Positions 56,893 through 64,000 of a stretch of 64,000 nt of DNA are shown piece after piece. The stretch is from NCBI GenBank assembly GCA_012064415.1, contig SSNU01000196.1:47611-111610 (forward strand), given 5' to 3'. The translations under genes were made by a program, and so were the position numbers. The notes below the pieces were generated by a model. That model was not told the DNA's origin. It did not search any database and saw nothing but the letters and a program-made list of their open reading frames with translations. The stretch is from Gyrodactylus bullatarudis. Its lineage: Eukaryota; Platyhelminthes; Monogenea; Gyrodactylidea; Gyrodactylidae. Numbering within the stretch: position 1 is the first letter of the stretch; every line of letters begins with the position of its first letter.

Positions 56893-59800
56893 CTGTAGTA
56901 TCAATTAGATCTGAATTAGTATAAACAGATATTAATTGAAATTTTGTCAATGAATTCTGATTTTGTCTTGGAAACTGGAAATCGAACTCAAACCTAGATT
57001 TTTAGAAACTTCTCTGAAAAATTTCTCTGAGCTAAATTATTCAATATTCACATGATTTCTAAATCCTCTCAATGAATTCCTCAAGAATAAGGCTACTCTT
57101 GAATATTTGACAATAAATGGGGATAACATTTTGCTTTGCTGAATTTAAGATTTCATTGGCGCTGAAAGGGTTGAGTAATATTCAGCAATGATTAGATCAA
57201 AAGTAATTTTAGAGAGACTGTATTTACCCTTGAATAATAAAACATCATTGAAAAGGAAACATGCAACATGTATGAAAAATCCCAAATTTATTGCCCTATT
57301 GATAACTTATCAACGTTACCTGGAAAAAACCGTCTCATAAACTGAGGAAAGCACTTTACTATCGCACTACAGAAAAGTCTGGAAGTAGCTTTGGTGTTAT
57401 TCCTATTAAATCTACTTTTAATAATACATTCTTTGAAGATCGTATATTCACTGAATACATTTTGTTTATCATTTAATCAATCAATAGCAAACAATTATCA
57501 GTAAATGTTGTCTAGATATTTTTTTTCAATTGTTAGCGTTAGAAGACCCTCTATAATAATTATCGTATCACTTCACAAGAGCAATTGATGGAAGAAAAGA
57601 CCTTATCGATCTTTCTCGTTTGATAGATAAAATCTCTAACCCAGTTGATGATTTCTAGAACTCTATTCAATGAATTTAGGAATTTATTGTTTTTACACAA
57701 GGCACACCTTACCATTTTAAGAAAAAAGGTCGAAAATTAAGTTCTAAATTTCGAGCAGGCTCGATTGTTTTTTCTTTTAGTTGAAATTCTTTTGTTGATT
57801 TCAATGTGTGAGGGGAAACAAATGTTATTTTTCTGAATGAAAATTTTACAGGCAAAACTGATATAATTATATAATCTTTAAATTTATAATTACATGTATG
57901 TTTATTCCTTTAGTTAAACGGTGGAGGATACGGAGGATTTAATTTAAACTTAAAAGATCATACCAGATATTATCCAAAGCATAAACGTTCCAGATACTAA
58001 TCTTTATCCTATATTCATAAAAGTTATTCGTCGACTTCTCCTATCATAACAGAAAACAAATATGGTAGAGATTTTAGGAAAACACCATAAACGGGCGAAA
58101 GATTACTCCCTATTTTTCGATAAACTTCGAATTATCGAAATTTCATTGATTCTCAAGTAGTGAAAATGATCAAAAAATCGATTTTCAGCTCCCAAACGAT
58201 AATGAGGTTATGCATCAGATAAGATTCAGTTGAATTGATTTTCTTGTATAATCCTGATCTTGAAAAAACTCTTTTGATCACCTTCCAACTTTCAAATCAA
58301 TAAAAATTCTCAGTTCAAACTTCAAGAAAGTGGGCAACGTGAGTGGAATTCTAAAAAATCTTTAAAAAATTCGAATTGTTGATGAAAAAATCGTAGATTT
58401 CCAACTTCACATCAATTAGCTTTATATATTCAAGATACATTTTCAACTTTGTTCTCAGAGATTTCGACTTAAAGATATTATTCCTGAGAATGATTCAATT
58501 TATCTAGTTTTTAGGAAAGTAGTTCCCAACTGTTGTATTAACTCATGTTTAATTGTGAATCAAGTATCTCGAGGTATAATTGGGAATAAAACAAAAAATT
58601 TCTCATTCTGCCAACAAATTGTAGCTAAGCATAAAAAAGTCTGGATATAAAACATTTGTCTTCATGTCTCTCAATAGGCAGTAAGGATAAGAATGTTCTC
58701 TTTTTAATTCCTGTTATAAATTCATATGTTGGATTGCTCACGTGATGTAATTTTAGGACAAGATAAAACACCTTTAAAAATAGTGATTGAATAATCTATC
58801 GATAATTTCATGTTCTTACTCGAGAGTAGCTACTCGATTATTTAAACTTTATTATTTCCACAGCTGATAAAGTTTAATATATTTTTACATGATATTGATC
58901 CAGACTAGTAAAATGTAAATAAAATAAACATTAGAATGAAAGATTAAAGGTTAAGCGATTTAACTAGATCTTTTAATGTGAAACCCTTGGCGTAACCTTG
59001 TCATCTTTAGAATTATTTATTTATTTTTCAGATTCGATCAGACCCAAGTGCTTGATCTACTAAGGGATTTACAATAAAATGAAATTTAGAATGAAAAAGA
59101 AAATAGTAAAAAAACCCTAGCTATTACCCCTTGATGCTGCTAGAGCCAGTCAACAAATTTAAAGTTATCATAAAATTTATCATGTATGCCACAGTTAATC
59201 TTGTTACTCTTGACGGCTTCAATAATTCCTTTATTGGCATCGTACCTTGAGACTTGTAAGTTTTCTATTCATTTTATACGATTTTGTATACGATTGGTCA
59301 AGAACAGGGAAATCCACTCCCAAATTAGTATGAAACCAATAAGAGTGCAAATCAGAAAAATTGCCGACCAATTATCTCCTATTTAGATCTAACCCTTGAT
59401 TTTTTGTTGATCGATCCTTATTTCAAAGTACAAGATATTTGAATTGTTTTTAAGCCTTAAAATTCTCTTATATGTCGGTTTTTTCGGAATCAGATCAATT
59501 TCAATTCTCTCAAGAGACGAAGCCTTAATTTTTACTGTTGAAAAAGAGGTTTAACAAAGAGGATCAATCGAGACAGGAGGATTTTCCATATGATATTAAA
59601 GTTATTTGGTGTTTGCAATCAGAAAAAAGATTGACAATTTCCATATGTGAATGAAATACAGGAACTGGTTCTTACATTGTCATGTGATTTAGAAGAATCT
59701 TCTGATGAACAACAAAGATTTTCTTGATTATTTTATTAAAAAAGCAATAAAATATTATAGCAAACTTATAATAAATAGACTTAATCATTAAAAGAAGGAA

Positions 59801-60499
59801 ATATATTTTAGAAAAATATGAACCCTGAGTTTAAATTTTTATAATCCTACTCATGTTGCTTACTTGAAGAAAAAATATCTGAAAATAAATTATTTTTAAG
59901 TAAAACATGTTCATAATTCAAATTTCAAAGTCCCGTTTTTTTATTTGAAAGTGGTAGGGTGTTTGTAAAGATATTTTTACGATCAAGATAAAACCAGAAC
60001 ATCACTTATCCCAAATCTGTTCTAATGCTTCACCTGATTATCGTATGGGAATTTAATTTCGATTTCTTGATCATTTTCTCACTACTTGAAAATCAATGAA
60101 ATTTTATTGAAACTCTCAAAAATGATTGAACTGACGAAAATTTGACATCCTTAGATCATTCTGTCATTTTCAAATCAATGAAAAATTTCAGTTCAAAATT
60201 CGACAAAATGAATTTATTCGCTTAAAATTGCTCATTTAAAAAAAATACATTTTTAAATTGAATTAGAAACGAAAAAAGATTTTTTTTCACTTTTAAACCT
60301 TTTTGTTTACAAAATTATTGAATTTTTTTACCGATTCGATTTATCGAAATAAGACGAGAAAACTGATTATCATCATAAAAAATTTGATAAATTTGTCCAT
60401 TTTCAGGTATCTGGAATCAACAATATTTTATCTTTGAGATGATTATTAATTTCATCTTTAACTCTGGATATGCTAGAAAGGCGATGCCTGTAATTTATC

Positions 60500-60547
60500 G
60501 AGAAATAAGTACTTTATTTCAGGCATTCTCTTCAGTCTTTACATGCC
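60500..60547 (-). ncRNA. Hammerhead-type ribozyme, PLE-like
   Basis: Minus strand: GGCAU (60547-60543), GUAAAGA, CUGAAGAG (60535-60528), AUGCC (60526-60522), GAAA (60520-60517). Helix III: 60517-60514 pairs with 60508-60505. Predicted cleavage is after U60504. Helix I is only three pairs (AGA with UCU). TATTTATA lies just upstream. The same X/X' plan is seen as at 30.46 and 41.2 kb, with a connecting segment one base shorter. Confidence 0.65.
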
Positions 60548-61228
60548 GATATAAATACATTACAAAATTACATTATGAGCAAAACAATCTCTGATTGGTT
60601 GGCCTTTCATCGTACGTGTACAATATATATCCTCAGATTACAGGTGTGAACGTGACTAATATATTGATAGTCCTTCTATGAGTGTACTTTGTGAGGAGCG
60701 TGGATGGACATACTTCTACACATACTATGACTAATTCTAATAGTTATTATGTTATAATATACACACAATGATTACTAGATACACACCTGTTCGATTGTGG
60801 TAACACTACAATACTGACATAATGTATTAACTGTTTTTTTATGGACACTAAAGGTTACTAATCTGTAACAATATTTTATCGATTTAAAAGTAGGAAAAAT
60901 GATCAAAGAACAGAAATTTAATTTTCACACAATGATAGATTGATTCTCAAAATCAGATTCAGCATATTTGATTTCTACGTCTAGTCGGGATCCTAAAAAT
61001 CAACTTTTGATCACTCGTGCACGTTGAAATCGGCAAAGATTTTCAACTCAAAGTTCAAAAAATTGGAGTTTGGCGCTACTTCAAGATTTTAAATTTGTCA
61101 TGATTATAATTTTCTTGAAAATTGATTTTTTCTGGCTCCATATCGATTTCAAGATGAAAAAAATGAGAATTTTGTAAAAATCATAAACTCCCATCTTCAT
61201 ATTACCTAGGTGTAATTAATTTGATAGA

Positions 61229-61420
61229 ATGAAAATTGAGAGATTTACTGTAAAAAAATCACTTATATTTTCTATAAACACATTTGGACAGTTTTACGAT
61301 ACACCGAAAGTAATTTTGACTTTTTGTGAAATTGACTTAGACTTATATGATAATTGGTACAAGAAACCTGAACAATTCATATCGGAGCATATTTTAATTG
61401 ATCTATTTATCCAAAAATAG
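61229..61420 (+). CDS. Small orphan ORF, 63 aa
   Basis: An ATG-initiated frame (MKIERFTVKKSLIFSINTFG) ending just upstream of the 313-aa ORF. No family was recognised, and its AT-rich codons give little support. Possibly fortuitous. Confidence 0.2.
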   Translation: MKIERFTVKKSLIFSINTFGQFYDTPKVILTFCEIDLDLYDNWYKKPEQFISEHILIDLFIQK

Positions 61421-61779
61421 TTGCTAATTTTGCAAGAAAATATCACTATTTTTCAAGTTTACTCATTTTAAACAGAATTTTAAAAATAACATGAGTGAAA
61501 TTTCCCGCTCTTTTAAATGGTATAAATTTTATATGAATAAACTTGTTTTCCGCTTTTAAAAAATGCACGGTTTTACAAATATTGCTTTTTTAAATATTCC
61601 CAAATTAAACCTTGTAAAATAGGAAAATTTTGAGCACAGAGTCAGAATCAGCAGAAAAATTTTCATTTAAAACTAATAATAGTTATAAACTATCATTATA
61701 AAAAAATAATTCTACTAATGACGCATTTTAATGTATGTACAAAAAGAAACCGTTTTGAAATTCAAAGTTAGTTTTGATT

Positions 61780-62721
61780 ATGACGACATTAGATTTCTTA
61801 GACGATACTGAATTTAATGACACTTTTGTGTTTATCAATATTATTGATGAACTTTTAAAAAGCTTAAAACAGATAGAAGATCAAAATCAGAAGATTTTAA
61901 ATTTATCAAAAAAAATAGAGAATGAAGAATCGAGGGAGTTTCTCCTGTCAATCCTGAGTATGCACGAAGACTTTGATTATAAAAAATTTGATTCCATTGA
62001 AATGACATTGATAGATAAAACCGTAGCTAGAAGAATTCTATACATCTTCTTTGTTCTGCAACTAACAAATTTCATTTTGAGTACAAATCAGGTTTTCACC
62101 TTGATTCAAAGCTTCACACAAAAGTTCATGTGGATATTTAATTTCCTTAAACTCGATAGTATATTAGATTTCTTCACAGACCGATTAGTACGCTTAACAG
62201 AGTGTAATGATTATATTGTAAATTTCCTAAAGTTCAAAAAAGAGGTTGACGAATGTTTACAGAGAGGACAGCGTTTAGTTTTTACAATATCAGATTTAAT
62301 TGCAACCTGCAAGATATATATCCCTGAGAACAATACATATTATAGTGTTGGTTGTAATGTAATTGTCACAGTTATAATTTTACACAAGATTTGCTATCCA
62401 AATTTGGTAGAAATAAGTGATGAAAATGTTTACATTGATTATAATACGTCATATCGGGACGCTCTCTGGAGCTCTGGCATACAAGCTAGATCAATTCGAA
62501 TAGATAATCTACGTACCTTTGAAAAAAAAGTAAAAACTGATCAGGCTGAAGGTGGTGATGATGGCGAGATGGAAATATGTGCGAATTTGTTATCGAATTT
62601 TTCAGTAACTGAACCAAAAGTTCAAAGTATGGGAGTGGAACAGAGTATGGAATTGGAACAGAGTATGGAAGTCCATTGGCCAACATTCAATTATAGTTGG
62701 CATCAGAATTTGAAAAAATAA
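61780..62721 (+). CDS. Orphan intronless ORF, 313 aa
   Basis: The first good ATG is at 61780 (MTTLDFLDDTEFNDTFVF). A TATAAAAAAA sequence lies about 80 bases upstream, and an AATAAA (62717-62722) overlaps the TAA stop, so it could be a compact single-exon gene. The protein appears largely helical and hydrophobic-rich (ILYIFFVLQLTNFIL may be a membrane or buried helix). A middle segment reads YYSVGCNVIVTVIILH. The C-terminus has a short repeat (MGVEQS, MELEQS, MEV). No family was recognised. An intact 313-codon frame in such AT-rich DNA is unlikely by chance. Confidence 0.5.
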   Translation: MTTLDFLDDTEFNDTFVFINIIDELLKSLKQIEDQNQKILNLSKKIENEESREFLLSILSMHEDFDYKKFDSIEMTLIDKTVARRILYIFFVLQLTNFILSTNQVFTLIQSFTQKFMWIFNFLKLDSILDFFTDRLVRLTECNDYIVNFLKFKKEVDECLQRGQRLVFTISDLIATCKIYIPENNTYYSVGCNVIVTVIILHKICYPNLVEISDENVYIDYNTSYRDALWSSGIQARSIRIDNLRTFEKKVKTDQAEGGDDGEMEICANLLSNFSVTEPKVQSMGVEQSMELEQSMEVHWPTFNYSWHQNLKK

Positions 62722-62722
62722 A
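62717..62722 (+). promoter_or_regulatory. Polyadenylation signal overlapping stop codon
   Basis: AATAAA shares its TAA with the stop codon of the 313-aa ORF. Confidence 0.5.
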
Positions 62723-62859
62723 GTTAATGTTGACATTTATCAGTTCTATGTAAATACTCGTCTAGCTTATGAATCGGCTAAAATCTAAAAAAATACTTTC
62801 CCAACATAAACATAGAAGTACGAATATTTCGATTTTTCGTCAGAATCCGATTTTTTCGA

Positions 62860-63180
62860 ACTTTAATCTGAAATTCTTTATTAAATTGAAAGTGGGAGTC
62901 TGGTCAAAGGAAGTTTTTCATGGTCAGAATTAGACAAGAAAATCTGTTATAATTCATAACCTCATTATCGTTTGGGAGCTGAATTTCAATTAATTTGAAT
63001 TTTCCCTACTGTACTTGAAAATCAATGAAATTAAGATAATTCATTCAATTGATGGAACTGTCGGAAATTTGACGGCGATATTCAGTTCTCTTGTCTAATA
63101 CTGATCCTGAAAAACTTCTTTTGGCCATGGTCCCACTTTCAAATCAATAAAAACGGTTTAGTTTCAGTTCGATCAATAAA
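62860..63180. repeat. Decayed family A MITE interior
   Basis: Resembles the interior of 45459-45944 (GGTCAGAATTAGACAAGAAA, followed by a segment like the CTCATTATCGTTTGGGAGCT pattern). Termini are not recognisable. Confidence 0.45.
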
Positions 63181-63500
63181 GAATACGCTCAGAATTACTG
63201 TTTTGTTAATTGGTGAAAATTTATAATTTGAAATTAAAATCAATCAGGTTATTACGATTTTTTTTTGTTAGAAATTTTTATTAAATATATATAATAGACA
63301 AAAATAATTTAATCTGGACAATCATTATAAAAAATAAGGTTTTTTGAATCTTGAGCGTCTTGTAAAAGTTAAATGAATAAGATATAATCTGGTGGATTTG
63401 ATATAATGGTAGTGAAGATAAATAGGCCATCAAAGAATTTTCAATAGTCATTCTGGAATTAGTGGAGATTAGAATATAGAAGACTCTTAGTATAGTCAAG

Positions 63501-63732
63501 TTTAGAACGAATATGTGACATAATAGATTTTATACTAGAGAGATTATTACATTCACATAATTTAATTGAAAAGCCTAATCTCTGTGTTCAAAAGAATCAC
63601 GTCAAACCAATGAACCTCCCAAAACCAAAGCCACATCAACAATCATCCTCCCAACCCCCCTCAAGGAAAAGAATGAGAGCAGAAGTGGAAGTGAACAGAC
63701 AAATTACAGACTTCTATCCCCCTACACAATGA
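63501..63732 (+). CDS. Coding-like island, possible terminal exon with PIP-degron-like motif
   Basis: An open frame from about 63496 to a TGA at 63730-63732, preceded by a weak AG acceptor (GTCAAG). The last part is far more GC-rich than its surroundings. It reads PKPKPHQQSSSQPPSRKR and then NRQITDFYPPTQ. A basic cluster followed by ITDFY resembles the C-terminal PCNA-binding degron of p21-type CDK inhibitors (TDFY), but the leading Gln is replaced by Asn. No upstream exon was identified. It could instead be a transposon protein tail. Confidence 0.35.
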
Positions 63733-64000
63733 GGCGCTAATTTAATTTCAAAATAATTAACTAACTGAAAATTCTAAAAAACCCATTAATTACTGGTGGT
63801 CATGGAAAATTTCTTTTTAAGGTCTGTTAAAAAAGTAAATAATTTCAGGATCAAAATTTTATGCCGATTCCAAATCTGTTCTCAGAATCCTGATATCGTT
63901 CTCAGTTTCAGAGATAATGGGGAAAAACGAATTTTGGGAAAATTTCTAATTAAAAATATTTTTAAATTAGATTTTCGCAAAAGTAATTATAGTTAATTAA

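Larger units (their letters stand above)
54274..61228. other. Gene-poor stretch upstream of tensin
   Basis: AT-rich. Holds a truncated family C MITE end (56215-56340), a foldback (56639-56892), family A fragments (about 58130-58428 and 59860-60130), a PLE-type hammerhead (60500-60547) and a family B right end (about 61150-61210). The tensin promoter and 5' exons should lie here or beyond, but I could not place them. Confidence 0.55.

Noticed and set aside
1..64000. CRISPR arrays, bacterial operons or rRNA genes
   Set aside because: No regularly spaced repeats, no ribosome-binding-site-led gene clusters and no rRNA-like sequence; gene structure is eukaryotic.

Overview
The window looks like nuclear DNA of an animal, most likely an arthropod. 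It is very AT-rich, its genes are split by GT-AG introns, and two complete metazoan genes can be read. It is crowded with Penelope-like element (PLE) remnants, mariner and hAT debris and foldback MITEs. A crustacean such as a parasitic copepod would fit, but nothing here proves the lineage.

Layout. (1) Positions 1-16388 are a near-complete palindrome: arm 1-8179, a 30-base spacer at 8180-8209, and arm 8210-16388. Every pair of positions adds to 16389. The left arm may extend beyond the window. (2) A plus-strand gene for a Cys-less pentameric ligand-gated ion channel has 8 exons from 10771 to 23701. Its first two exons lie in the right arm and are mirrored in the left arm. (3) A minus-strand tensin gene has 10 coding exons from 54240 down to 25693, including a 19-kb intron at 33904-52910. 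It converges tail-to-tail on the channel gene. All exon phases match, giving 1063 aa for tensin and 656 aa for the channel. (4) The region from 54.3 to 64 kb is mostly gene-poor. It holds one intact intronless orphan ORF (61780-62721) and a coding-like island ending in a p21-like TDFY motif (63501-63732).

The most interesting layer is a scattered set of hammerhead-type self-cleaving RNA motifs. Four copies (30.46 kb +, 41.2 kb +, 50.1 kb -, 60.5 kb -) share one plan: a 5-nt block X, then about 8 nt, then CUGANGA, then X', then GAAA (lost in one copy), then an AU-rich hairpin. X and X' are complementary and covary (GGCAU/AUGCC in three copies, CCGGU/ACCGG in the fourth). This suggests a pseudoknot in place of the usual helix II hairpin. 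The 41.2-kb copy lies downstream of a GIY-YIG endonuclease remnant, linking the motif to PLEs. Other hammerhead-type motifs follow a second PLE endonuclease remnant (18.5 kb), lie near the palindrome centre (8.5 kb), and sit in a tRNA-derived SINE (49.67 kb) that is itself inserted in a MITE.

The palindrome needs care. The right arm runs naturally into the rest of the channel gene, whereas the left arm is an exact mirror holding only exons 1 and 2. Either there are two head-to-head gene copies, or the left arm is a fold-back read or assembly artefact.
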